Of a stretch of DNA of 20,684 nucleotides, positions 5,736 through 14,099 are shown piece by piece (the first letter of the stretch is position 1; the number at the start of each line of letters is the position of its first letter). Position numbers and translations under genes: made by a program. The notes beneath the pieces were generated by a model. That model did not search any database. It was given only the letters and a program-made list of their open reading frames with translations, and was not told the DNA's origin. The stretch is from Gp6-AA40 sp035647075. Lineage in GTDB: Bacteria > Acidobacteriota > Vicinamibacteria > Vicinamibacterales > UBA2999. Where the stretch lies: NCBI GenBank assembly GCA_035647075.1, contig DASROF010000020.1, forward strand, positions 1-20,684, given 5' to 3'.

Positions 5736-8039
5736 ATGTTCAAAAAAGTTCTTCCCCTCGCATTGCTCTGGATCGTGGTGGCTGGCTTCAGGATGGTAGA
5801 GGCCGACCTTCAGGTGGGACTTCCTCCACAGGCATCTCCAACGGCAACAGCTGATGATGCCGCGCTGCTGAAGCAGTACTGCATGACCTGCCACAACGAA
5901 CGCGCGAAGACCGGCGGTCTCGTGCTCGACGCCGAGTTAACGACGGTTGCTGCGGATCGCGAGCGTTGGGAGAAGGTGATCCGCAAGGTCAAGACGGGGA
6001 TGATGCCGCCAAGCGGTGCACCGCGTCCGGCACGCGAGCGGTTGGACGCGTTTGCCTCCGCGATGGAGACGCGGCTCGACGCCGTTGCTGACGTCAAGGC
6101 TACTCTCGACACACCGGCGCTGCATCGACTCAACCGCACTGAATACGCGAACGCAATCCGCGATCTGCTCGACCTCAACGTGGACGTGTCAGGGCTGTTG
6201 CCCGCGGACGGATCGAGTGAAGGATTCGACAACGTCGCGGAGGCATTGAGCGTGTCGCCGTCGCTGATTCAGGGCTATGTATCGGCGGCCATGAAGATCA
6301 GCCGCCTTGCCGTGGGTGACCGGACGATGGCCGCATCTCAGGTCGTCTATCCCGCGCCACCGGCTCTGGCGCAGGACAAGCACATCGACGGGCTGCCGAT
6401 CGGCACACGCGGCGGCATGGTGGTGCAGCACACCTTTCCGCTCTCTGCTGAATACGAGTTCACAATTGGCGGCGGCGGCGGCTTCGGCGGCGCAGCCGGC
6501 GCGGCGGGCGGCACGGACGTGACGATCGACGGCGCACGAGTGACTGTCCAGAACACGCGGCGGTTCCGGATCCCGGTGACCGCGGGTCCACATCGCATCG
6601 CCGTCGCCGTGCTCGATCGGCAGCGCAACGCTGGTGTCGACGACGCCTACTCGGACTTCCGCTCGGCGAACAACGGATTCAACGTCGGCGGCGGTGTCAC
6701 ACAGGTCGCCATTATGGGTCCTTACAACCCGACTGGCACTGGCGACACTCCGAGCCGCCGCCGGATGTTCACCTGTACTCCCACAGCCGCCTCTGAAGAA
6801 ACGTGTGCCCGATCGATTCTGTCGCGACTCGCGCGGCACGCGTATCGCGGTCCGGTCGTCCCGCGCGAGGTCGACACGCTGATCGGCTTCTACAAGCAGG
6901 GTCGCGCGCGCGGCGATTTCGAGACAGGGATGCAGGAAGCCCTGGCGCGCCTGCTGGTGGCGCCGCGGTTCCTGTATCGCACGGAAGAAGAGCCTGCGAG
7001 CGTTGCGGCCGGCGCGGCCTATCGCATCAGCGACACGGAGCTCGCGTCGCGGCTGTCGTTCTTCCTCTGGAGCAGCATTCCGGACCAGGAGTTGCTCGAT
7101 CTCGCGGCAAAGAATCGTCTGCGCGATTCAGCGACGCTGCAGCGTCAGGTCAAGCGGATGATCGCCGATCCGAAGGCCGATGCATTCATCGAGAACTTCG
7201 CGGGCCAATGGTTGTATCTGCGCGATCTGGCCAACTTCCAGACGGAAGCCGTCGGATTCGACGACAACCTTCGCCGGTCGCTGCGGCGTGAGACCGAGCT
7301 GCTCTTCGGCACGATCGTCCGCGACGATCGATCGCTCATCGAGCTGCTCGACGCCGACTACACGTTCGTTGACGAGCGGCTGGCGCGGCACTACGGCATT
7401 CCGAACGTGCGCGGCAGCTACTTCCGCCGCATCGCCCTCGATCCGTCGAGTGCGCGCCGCGGCCTGCTCGGCCAGGGCAGCATGCTGACCGTCACGTCAA
7501 CGGCGACGCGGACGTCACCAGTGATGCGCGGCAAGTGGATTCTGGAGAATCTGCTCGGTGCGCCGCCGCCGCAGCCGCCCGCCAACGTGGAGACGAATCT
7601 TGGCGAGGGCGAGGAGATCGCCAAGACGACGACGTTGCGGCAGAGGCTGGAACGGCATCGCGCGAGTCCGGTGTGCGCGTCGTGCCACAAGATCATGGAC
7701 CCGCTCGGGTTCGCGCTCGAGAACTACGATTCGATCGGCGGCTGGCGCGAGAAGGACGGACCGGCCAAAGTGGATACATCCGGCCAGCTGGCAGACGGCA
7801 CGCCGCTCAGCGGGCCCACCGATCTCCGCAAGGCCGTGCTGAGCCGGTCCGATGCGTTCGTCACCACGGCGACCGAGAAATTGTTCGTTTACGCGCTCGG
7901 CCGGCCGGTGCACTATTACGACATGCCGATGGTCCGGACGGTTGTTCGGCGTGCGGCAAAAGAGGGGAACCGGTTTTCGGCGCTGCTGCTCGGGATCGTC
8001 GAGAGCGATGCGTTTCAAAAGAGAGTGAAGAAGGGCTGA
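5736..8039 (+). CDS. DUF1592-type diheme protein (planctomycete-type cytochrome/PSD architecture)
   Basis: 767 residues. The start is ATG 5736 (MFKKVLPLALLWIVVAGF, signal peptide), 2 nt after the ankyrin stop; starting at 5634 would overlap that gene by 100 bp and bury the signal peptide. Domains in order: N-terminal cytochrome c with CMTCH at 49-53 and a TGMMPP ligand region near 88-92; DUF1587 about 127-190 (LHRLNRTEYANAIRDLLDL); a Gly-rich beta region 220-330; DUF1595 about 357-416; DUF1592 about 429-567; DUF1588 about 573-670 with a second heme motif CASCH at 647-651; DUF1585 about 678-762. Known: these domains occur together in Planctomycetota, Acidobacteriota and relatives, almost always beside a DUF1552 protein; the reaction is unknown. 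Two hemes and export suggest electron transfer. The length is typical for the family. Confidence 0.93.
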   Translation: MFKKVLPLALLWIVVAGFRMVEADLQVGLPPQASPTATADDAALLKQYCMTCHNERAKTGGLVLDAELTTVAADRERWEKVIRKVKTGMMPPSGAPRPARERLDAFASAMETRLDAVADVKATLDTPALHRLNRTEYANAIRDLLDLNVDVSGLLPADGSSEGFDNVAEALSVSPSLIQGYVSAAMKISRLAVGDRTMAASQVVYPAPPALAQDKHIDGLPIGTRGGMVVQHTFPLSAEYEFTIGGGGGFGGAAGAAGGTDVTIDGARVTVQNTRRFRIPVTAGPHRIAVAVLDRQRNAGVDDAYSDFRSANNGFNVGGGVTQVAIMGPYNPTGTGDTPSRRRMFTCTPTAASEETCARSILSRLARHAYRGPVVPREVDTLIGFYKQGRARGDFETGMQEALARLLVAPRFLYRTEEEPASVAAGAAYRISDTELASRLSFFLWSSIPDQELLDLAAKNRLRDSATLQRQVKRMIADPKADAFIENFAGQWLYLRDLANFQTEAVGFDDNLRRSLRRETELLFGTIVRDDRSLIELLDADYTFVDERLARHYGIPNVRGSYFRRIALDPSSARRGLLGQGSMLTVTSTATRTSPVMRGKWILENLLGAPPPQPPANVETNLGEGEEIAKTTTLRQRLERHRASPVCASCHKIMDPLGFALENYDSIGGWREKDGPAKVDTSGQLADGTPLSGPTDLRKAVLSRSDAFVTTATEKLFVYALGRPVHYYDMPMVRTVVRRAAKEGNRFSALLLGIVESDAFQKRVKKG

Positions 8040-8041
8040 CG

Positions 8042-9361
8042 ATGGCTTTCCTGACGAAACGGCACTTATCGCGGCGGATGTTTCTGCGAGGAGCGGGCGT
8101 CACGCTCGCCTTGCCCTTCCTCGATTCAATGCTCCCCGCCGGGCGGTTGTTCGGGCAGGCCGCGGCGCGGCCGACGCGGTTTGGCGCGATCTACTTCCCG
8201 CACGGCGCCATCATGCCGAAGTGGACGCCGACCACCGAAGGCGCGAACTTCGAGCTTACCGAGATCCTGCAGCCGCTCAAGGCGTTCCAGAGCCGGATCA
8301 ACGTCATCAGCGATCTCGAGTGCGCCCTCGCCTACGGCAGCGGCGCGACCGCAAACCATAATCGAGCGGCAGCGGCCTATCTGAGCGGCGCGTTTGCCAA
8401 GACAGGCGCGAAGCCGGAGCTTGGCATCACGGTCGATCAGATCGTGGCGAAGAAGATCGGTCAGGAGACGCCACTCCCGTCGCTCGAGCTGATGATCGAA
8501 GAGGCGAGCCTGAACTGCGGCGACGGCCTGAGCTGCTCCTATCGCGACACCATCTCCTGGCAGGGTGCGAACTCCCCGCTGCCGATGGAGAACAACCCGC
8601 AGGTGATCTTCGAGCGGCTGTTCGGCGACGGCAACACCGCCGCCGAGCGCGAGTCGCGCCGCGCGCAGTCGATCAGTCTGCTCGACTCGGTGCTGGGCGA
8701 GGCGGCGACGCTGCAACGGACGCTGCCGGCGTCGGATCGGTCACGTCTCGATCAGTATCTGACCGACGTCCGGGAGATCGAGCGCCGCATTCAGAAGGCC
8801 GGCAAGGCGCTGTCCTCGGATCTGCCCGTGCCGGCGACGCCGACCGGCATCCCGTCGGACGTCGAGGAGCACATCAAGTTGATGTTCGACCTGCAGGTGC
8901 TGGCGTGGCAGGCGGACATCACCCGCGTCTCCACGCTGCTGCTGGCGAAAGAGCTGAGCGGCGCGGTCTATCCGAAGAGCACGATCCGCGACGCCTTCCA
9001 CACGCTGTCGCACCACTCGAACATCCAGGCGAACAAGGATCGCTTCGCGATCCTGAACATGTACCACGTGGCGCTGTTCCAGTACTTCCTGGACAAGCTG
9101 CAGTCCACACCGGACGGTGACGGCTCGCTGCTCGATCATTCGATGGTGCTGTACGGCAGCGGCATGAGCGACGGCAACCAGCACAATCACACCGATCTGC
9201 CGATCATTCTCGCCGGCGGCGCCTCAGGTCGACTGAAGGGCGGCCGTCACATCCGCAACCCAAAGAAGACGCCGATGGCCAACCTGCTGCTGGCCATGCT
9301 CGACAAGATGCAGGTGCCGGTCGAGAAGTTCGGGGATAGTACGGGCCGAGTCGAGATCTAA
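8042..9361 (+). CDS. DUF1552 family protein, Tat-exported
   Basis: 439 residues. The ATG at 8042 comes 2 nt after the preceding stop, with AAGGG six bases before it. The N-terminus carries a twin-arginine motif, SRRMFLRGAG (residues 10-19), and a hydrophobic stretch TLALPFLDSM, so export in a folded state is likely. The body matches DUF1552 (RFGAIYFPHGAIMPKWTP at 46-63, a Ser/Gly/His-rich core, and a C-terminal LYGSGMSDGNQHNHTDLPI segment). That C-terminal metal-site-like block resembles the DUF1501/sulfatase-like superfamily. Known: DUF1552 is the constant partner of DUF1592 proteins; no activity is established. Tat export often means a cofactor is inserted before export, but none can be identified here. 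It is the last gene of the operon and converges on the TonB-dependent receptor. Confidence 0.93.
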   Translation: MAFLTKRHLSRRMFLRGAGVTLALPFLDSMLPAGRLFGQAAARPTRFGAIYFPHGAIMPKWTPTTEGANFELTEILQPLKAFQSRINVISDLECALAYGSGATANHNRAAAAYLSGAFAKTGAKPELGITVDQIVAKKIGQETPLPSLELMIEEASLNCGDGLSCSYRDTISWQGANSPLPMENNPQVIFERLFGDGNTAAERESRRAQSISLLDSVLGEAATLQRTLPASDRSRLDQYLTDVREIERRIQKAGKALSSDLPVPATPTGIPSDVEEHIKLMFDLQVLAWQADITRVSTLLLAKELSGAVYPKSTIRDAFHTLSHHSNIQANKDRFAILNMYHVALFQYFLDKLQSTPDGDGSLLDHSMVLYGSGMSDGNQHNHTDLPIILAGGASGRLKGGRHIRNPKKTPMANLLLAMLDKMQVPVEKFGDSTGRVEI

Positions 9362-9453
9362 CCACGAAGACACGAAGGGGATCGAAGGTCACGAAGAAGG
9401 ATTGATCATTTCTCTTCGTGATCTTCGACCGGTTTCGTGGCCTTCATGGTTCA
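9359..9453. terminator. CACGAAG-repeat hairpin between convergent genes, probable bidirectional 3'-end structure
   Basis: The spacer between two convergent genes is almost entirely an inverted repeat of CACGAAG-like words. The inner arms 9382-9397 and 9413-9428 form a 16-bp stem with one G-U pair and a 15-nt loop. Looser outer arms run from 9362 to 9449. The TAA stop of the DUF1552 gene (9359-9361) and the TGA stop of the receptor (9451-9453, minus) sit at the two ends. There is no T-tract, so termination is inferred from position and fold. Confidence 0.65.
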
Positions 9454-12400
9454 GAAGTCTATCTGCGCGCTGAACTTCGCGAACCGTGACTGCTGGATGC
9501 TGGTCGGCTGCAGCCACGTGCCGTTCGGGATGAACGCCTGGTTGTAGGTCAGGATTGCCGCCTTGTTCATCACGTTATAGACGTCGAAGCCGATATTCGT
9601 GCGCGTCCGCCCGACGCGGAGGATCTTTGCGACACGGATATCGAACTGATTGACGCGATCGCCGTACAGCGTACCCGGCTCGATCAGGTTCACCGAGATC
9701 GTGTTGCCGGCAACGCCGGCGAACGCACGGTTCAGGCCGACGGTTGCCGAGTTCGGCGCCGTCCAGTTGGCGGCGAGATCGCCCCCCTGATCGCTTCGCA
9801 GTGTGGCGGCGAACTGGACGTCAACCCACGGAATCATGTAGGAGCCGAGGGCTGTCGCGCGCGTGACCCATCCGGTCGAGGTGTTGCACCATGGGTTGGT
9901 CGGCGAGGCTCCCCCCAGCACCACTTGTTCGGGAAGTGCCTTGCGAATGTCGCAGTAGTCGCTGTCGGTCTTGATGACGTTGAAGCCTCCCTGCACCGTG
10001 AGGCCGAAGCGCTGCCGCGCCGTCACGTTCATGTTGAACGAGTTGGCCATCTGCGACTGATCGCCGAAATTGGAGGCCAGCGTCTGGAAGTTGTCGTTGA
10101 GGCGGGTGGCTGCCGTCGGCGTCACGTTGTAGAAGCCAGTCAACGTGTTGCCGCCTCCGCCAGGCAGGCGCAGATCGAGCGGAGCGACGACGCTGAACTC
10201 GGTGTGATCCTCGGGGGCGCGGGCACGGTTGTCGGTGGCGAGGAAGTTCACCAGCCAGCGGCGCTGATAGCCGAACTCCACGGCGACCCGCGGCAGCACT
10301 TCTTGCTGAACCGACGCGCCGAACTGCCAGTCGCCGCTCCGCACACCCCACCCGGACAGCAGGGCCGGATCGAGGGTTGACGCGAAGACCTGCGTGCCGA
10401 AATTCGTATTGGTGTTGACGCCGCACACGTCGCCGCCGCTGGCGCGCAGATCCTGCGCCGCCGGATTCAGCAGGTCGCAGTCGGCAACAAAGTTCGTGTT
10501 GGAGTCGGTCCAGGCGCGCGAGGCGGTGAGCGACAGGCGGCTGGTCGGATTGAGGGCGGTGAACAGGCCCATGTTCTGCGCCGCTTCCAGGTAGCGGCCG
10601 AAGTTCACCTTCACCGACGTCTTGCCATTGCCGAACAGGTCGTAGGCAACGCCGCCGCGCGGCCAGAGATCGTTATACCCCTCGACGCCCTTGGTGTAGG
10701 GGTAGGTCACCGCCGTCGGGAAGAAGCGGACCGGACCGACGGTCTGCTCAGGGTAATAGCTCCAGGCGTGGTCGTAGCGCACGGCGCCCTGCACTGTCAT
10801 GCGCCCAAGCGTCCACTGCTCCTGAGCGTAGAAGGCGTCGGAGCGGACGCGCTGGCGGACGCCGAAATTGGAGATCGACTCCGTCAACTGGTCGGGGATG
10901 CCGTTTTGCGTTCGATACTGCAGGAACTGGGAGTTGGTGAAGTTGAGGCGATTGTCGTACAACATCGCGCCCTGATAGCCGCCTTTGATGTTGTGGCTGC
11001 CAGTCACGAATGAGGCAGTGGCGCCCCACTGGGTATTCCAGTTCACGTTCGACGCCCAGTTGGAGGATCGATACGTCAGGTTCGAAATGCCGCCGTTGTT
11101 CGCGCAGCCGGTCGCGCAGTTCTCGACGACCCGGATCAGGTTCTGAGTGTCGTAGCCGGGAATCACCGCACCGCCCCATTTGCTCTTATACGTGCCGTAC
11201 GACGCTTCGAGCAGCAGCCGGTTGGTCAGCGGCGAGGTCCACTTCGCCTGCGCGACGCGGTTGCCGTAGGATCGGTAGGCGGATGCCTCCGGGGTGACCG
11301 TGGCGCTCGCCGACGGCGTTGGCGGAGCGGTCGACCCGCCAAAAACCTCGTTGTTACCGGACTTGCGGCACGCGTCGCCCGAATATCCCGGAGCCGCTCC
11401 ACCTTCGCAGGGCCGCTGCTCGTCCCAGTACGCGGTGAACTTGTTCCGGCTGGTCGCCTGCGCCGTCAGCCGCAGTGTCAGCGGTCGGTAAGAAGCGGCG
11501 TTCACTGCGGGGCGGCTGGCGTCGGCGACATAGGTCCATTTCGTCGGATCGCCGGCATTCGCATTGCCGAACATTCCGGTGACCGTCTTTTCGCTCCCCT
11601 CGTTCCGGAGCGAGCCGAAGTACCAGAGCCGGTCGCGGACGATTGGGCCGCCGGCGCCCAGGTTGAAGTCCCAGACTTTCCGATACCGGCCGGGAACGGG
11701 GAGCTTCTGGGCCTCCATCTCCTTCGTGTAGTTACTGTCGATCATCGCGCCGCCGACACCGGCCGCATAGAAGCTTCCGCGCGTGCTGTTGCCGCCTTCG
11801 CGCGGCACGATGTTCATCGACGGCCCGCCGCCTTCGGTCTCGCCGAGCCCGCCCGAGGTGGTCATCGTCACTTCGCGGGCGTTGCCGACGTCGGGGACAT
11901 ACGACGAGACGCCTGCGCCGTTGAACGCGGAACCGACGCTGATGCCGTCGAGATTCACTCGCCCTTCGTTGCTGCGCCCACCGGCGCCGCCGAAGACCAC
12001 CATGCCGGGAACGACCTGGGTGTCCATCGCGCCGCCTGCCTGCGTGACCACGTTGGGCATCAACTGCATCAGGGCGGCGTACGATTTCGTCCCCGGAATC
12101 GCGCTGATCGTGTCGCTGTCGACGGTGACCTGGCGCTTGATGCTCTGCACGTCCACGACCGGCGACTCGGCAGTAACCGTCACGGTCTCCTGCAGCGCGC
12201 CGACTTTCATGTCGGCGTTAACGGTGGCCGTGAACGCGCCTTCGATGACGACGCCGCTGCGGCGGTAGCCGTTGAAGCCGGGCAGGCTGAAGGTGACGAC
12301 GTATGTGCCCGCCTTCAGATCGACCAGTCGGTACTGACCGTTGTTGTCCGTCACGACGGTGCGCGTCTTCTCGATGAGTACGGCGCTTGACGCTTCGACT

Positions 12401-12522
12401 GTAACGCCAGGCAGCACGGAGCCTGAGGAGTCGCGGACGACGCCGGTGATCGAGCCTTGAGCGAAGCTCAGCGTGGGGGTGAGGACGAGCAGGCCAAGCA
12501 TCAGTGGCAACAGGCGGCGCAT
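9451..12522 (-). CDS. TonB-dependent outer-membrane receptor with carboxypeptidase-regulatory N-terminus
   Basis: 1023 residues. The start is ATG 12522 with GGAG six bases upstream (AAGGAGA box); an upstream in-frame start would add an Arg-rich stretch before the signal peptide. The signal peptide is residues 1-22 (MRRLLPLMLGLLVLTPTLSF). A carboxypeptidase regulatory-like domain covers about 23-108 (GSITGVVRDSSGSVLPGVTV ... NNGQYRLVDLKAGTYVV). A TonB-box-like ETVTVTA at 112-118 precedes the plug and then a long beta-barrel ending in the aromatic residue of QIDF. Known: such receptors in Acidobacteriota import bulky substrates with TonB energy. No SusD-like lipoprotein lies next to it, so it is not a classical SusCD pair, and the ligand is unknown. 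It is divergent from the winged-helix/TPR gene, its most likely regulator. Confidence 0.93.
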   Translation of the reverse strand: MRRLLPLMLGLLVLTPTLSFAQGSITGVVRDSSGSVLPGVTVEASSAVLIEKTRTVVTDNNGQYRLVDLKAGTYVVTFSLPGFNGYRRSGVVIEGAFTATVNADMKVGALQETVTVTAESPVVDVQSIKRQVTVDSDTISAIPGTKSYAALMQLMPNVVTQAGGAMDTQVVPGMVVFGGAGGRSNEGRVNLDGISVGSAFNGAGVSSYVPDVGNAREVTMTTSGGLGETEGGGPSMNIVPREGGNSTRGSFYAAGVGGAMIDSNYTKEMEAQKLPVPGRYRKVWDFNLGAGGPIVRDRLWYFGSLRNEGSEKTVTGMFGNANAGDPTKWTYVADASRPAVNAASYRPLTLRLTAQATSRNKFTAYWDEQRPCEGGAAPGYSGDACRKSGNNEVFGGSTAPPTPSASATVTPEASAYRSYGNRVAQAKWTSPLTNRLLLEASYGTYKSKWGGAVIPGYDTQNLIRVVENCATGCANNGGISNLTYRSSNWASNVNWNTQWGATASFVTGSHNIKGGYQGAMLYDNRLNFTNSQFLQYRTQNGIPDQLTESISNFGVRQRVRSDAFYAQEQWTLGRMTVQGAVRYDHAWSYYPEQTVGPVRFFPTAVTYPYTKGVEGYNDLWPRGGVAYDLFGNGKTSVKVNFGRYLEAAQNMGLFTALNPTSRLSLTASRAWTDSNTNFVADCDLLNPAAQDLRASGGDVCGVNTNTNFGTQVFASTLDPALLSGWGVRSGDWQFGASVQQEVLPRVAVEFGYQRRWLVNFLATDNRARAPEDHTEFSVVAPLDLRLPGGGGNTLTGFYNVTPTAATRLNDNFQTLASNFGDQSQMANSFNMNVTARQRFGLTVQGGFNVIKTDSDYCDIRKALPEQVVLGGASPTNPWCNTSTGWVTRATALGSYMIPWVDVQFAATLRSDQGGDLAANWTAPNSATVGLNRAFAGVAGNTISVNLIEPGTLYGDRVNQFDIRVAKILRVGRTRTNIGFDVYNVMNKAAILTYNQAFIPNGTWLQPTSIQQSRFAKFSAQIDF

Positions 12523-12743
12523 GTGTGTCTCCTTTTCGCGCGTCCGATTGCGAACGCGTCGAAGCGCCCGGATTCTAGGGCGCGCGAACACGGCAGGAGG
12601 GGCAAAAAACGGTCAAAGTTGCCCGTTCAAAATTTCGTCAAATTCGTGCGAGGGCCACACCCACTCGTGAAGCGAAGGCGGGCGGTCACTCGTCTTGACC
12701 CGGAGTGGGAAAGCGTCTAACGTCCGGCTCGTCAGTCACTCCC
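12523..12743. promoter_or_regulatory. Divergent promoter region, receptor / winged-helix regulator
   Basis: On the plus strand TTGACC (12695-12700), a 17-nt spacer and TAACGT (12718-12723) make a good sigma70-type promoter about 20 bp before the regulator's ATG at 12744. On the minus strand TAGAAT (12572-12577) is a likely -10 box for the receptor, with a leader of about 43 nt and no clear -35. Three TCAAA words at 12613, 12627 and 12638, in the same direction, lie between the two promoters and could be protein sites, but their spacing is irregular. Confidence 0.5.
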
Positions 12744-14042
12744 ATGCACGACCCGACATTCGGCCCTTTCATGTTCGACATGTCCGAGATGCGTCTCATG
12801 CGCGACGACGCCGAGATTCGTCTGCGGCCACAGGCGCGACGCGTCCTGCGTGTGCTGCTGCTGCATCGCGGCCACACGGTCGGCTACGAACAGATGATGG
12901 CGGAGGCATGGGAGGGGACCTTCGTCTCCCGGCACACGGTGGACGTGACCGTCGCCGAGCTGCGTAAGACGCTCGGTGAGTTTGGACGCTGGATCACTCA
13001 TCGCACGAAGGAAGGGTATTCACTCGACGTTCCCTCGTCGGAAGAGCTCATTCGCCGCGGCTGGCATTTCTGGAGCCGGCGTACGCGCGAAGGCGCCGAG
13101 CGCGCCATTGGCTGTTTCGAGCAGGCCGCCCAGGAATGCCCGGGCGACTTCCGTGCCTACGAAGGGCTGTCGACGTGCTACCTGATGCTGGCGACGTTCG
13201 GCATGCGCGCGCCGCTCGAGGTGTATCCGAAATTCCTCGAGGCGCACGAACGGGCCGTGGCGTCCGGCGGCATGACGGGCGAGCTGCACTGCAACCGCGC
13301 GCAGGGGCTGCATCTGTTTGAGCGGAACGTGGTTGAAGCCGAGGCGGAATATCGTCGTGCGGCGGAGCTGAAGCCGACGTTTGCGTCAACGTACGTTCGT
13401 ACGGTCATGTTGTATGCGACCCAGGGGCGCCTTGACGAGGCGCTGGAAATGGTGCGGCGGGCATACCGCGCCCAGCCGCTGCTCCCGACGGCGGCGACGA
13501 TCGAAGTGGATCTGCACGTCTGGCGTCGCGAGTTCGAGCTGGCCACGGTGCTCGGAGAAAAAGCGGTGGAGCTGCACCCGTATCTGCAGGTGGCGCGCGC
13601 CGCTTACGCCCAGGCGCTGCAGTTTTCCGGCAAGCTTGACGAGGCGCTGGCGCAGTATCGGCTCACGTCGGTGATGTGCCCCGATCTGCCGTGGTTGCGT
13701 GCCCTCGAGGGGACCTGCCTGGCGGACATGGGACTCGAGCGCCGGGCGTTGCCGATCCTCGAAGGACTCGACCAGCTCCGGCAATCGGAATATGTTGACG
13801 CGTACTACATGGCCGTGTTTCGCTCTGCGCTGGGGCAGCGCGAGCAGGCGTTCGCGGAGCTGGAGCGGGCCTGCGCGGAGAACGCCGCACCGCTGTTCGC
13901 GATGATGGTCGATCCCAAGCTGGATCGGCTGCGAGGCGACCGGCGAGTCACCGCGATGTTCGCGTCGCTCTACGGGCAGCCGGCTGGGGTCGCTTCGCGT
14001 CCGCCGATCCGAAGAGTCGTGTCCGGCGTCAGCCGGGCGTAA
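12744..14042 (+). CDS. Winged-helix DNA-binding protein with TPR-type C-terminus
   Basis: 432 residues from ATG 12744; a GTG at 12705 is in frame but lies inside the promoter spacer, so it is rejected as the start. Residues about 4-97 are an OmpR/CadC-type winged helix (FGPFMFDMSEMRLMRDDAEI, recognition helix near SRHTVDVTVAELRKTL, wing GYSLDVP). Residues about 101-415 are helical with TPR-like pairs (AIGCFEQAAQECPGDFRAYE; AEAEYRRAAELKPTFASTYV; GRLDEALEMVRRAYRAQPLL). Known: CadC-like regulators usually have a transmembrane helix after the winged helix; none is seen, so this is a soluble regulator that probably senses through protein contacts. Divergent transcription from the receptor gene suggests it controls that gene. 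No Shine-Dalgarno is seen. Confidence 0.88.
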   Translation: MHDPTFGPFMFDMSEMRLMRDDAEIRLRPQARRVLRVLLLHRGHTVGYEQMMAEAWEGTFVSRHTVDVTVAELRKTLGEFGRWITHRTKEGYSLDVPSSEELIRRGWHFWSRRTREGAERAIGCFEQAAQECPGDFRAYEGLSTCYLMLATFGMRAPLEVYPKFLEAHERAVASGGMTGELHCNRAQGLHLFERNVVEAEAEYRRAAELKPTFASTYVRTVMLYATQGRLDEALEMVRRAYRAQPLLPTAATIEVDLHVWRREFELATVLGEKAVELHPYLQVARAAYAQALQFSGKLDEALAQYRLTSVMCPDLPWLRALEGTCLADMGLERRALPILEGLDQLRQSEYVDAYYMAVFRSALGQREQAFAELERACAENAAPLFAMMVDPKLDRLRGDRRVTAMFASLYGQPAGVASRPPIRRVVSGVSRA

Positions 14043-14099
14043 CGGAGTATCCGGCCCCGCCTTCGCGCAAGACGCCACGGCGGACCAGAGCGAGGAAGA

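Noticed and set aside
7535..8041. In-frame upstream extension of the DUF1552 gene
   Set aside because: It overlaps the conserved C-terminus of the DUF1592 gene in another frame; the Tat signal begins naturally at 8042.
9451..12522. SusC-type glycan receptor
   Set aside because: No SusD-like lipoprotein or glycoside hydrolase lies nearby; the regulatory-domain N-terminus is equally typical of non-SusC acidobacterial receptors.
12613..12642. Three TCAAA words as a defined operator
   Set aside because: The spacings (14 and 11 bp) are irregular and the word is short and AT-rich; kept only as a remark in the spacer entry.
12705..12743. GTG start 39 bp upstream for the winged-helix/TPR gene
   Set aside because: It falls in the spacer of a good promoter (12695-12723), so it would not be on the mRNA; the family usually starts close to the FGPF motif.
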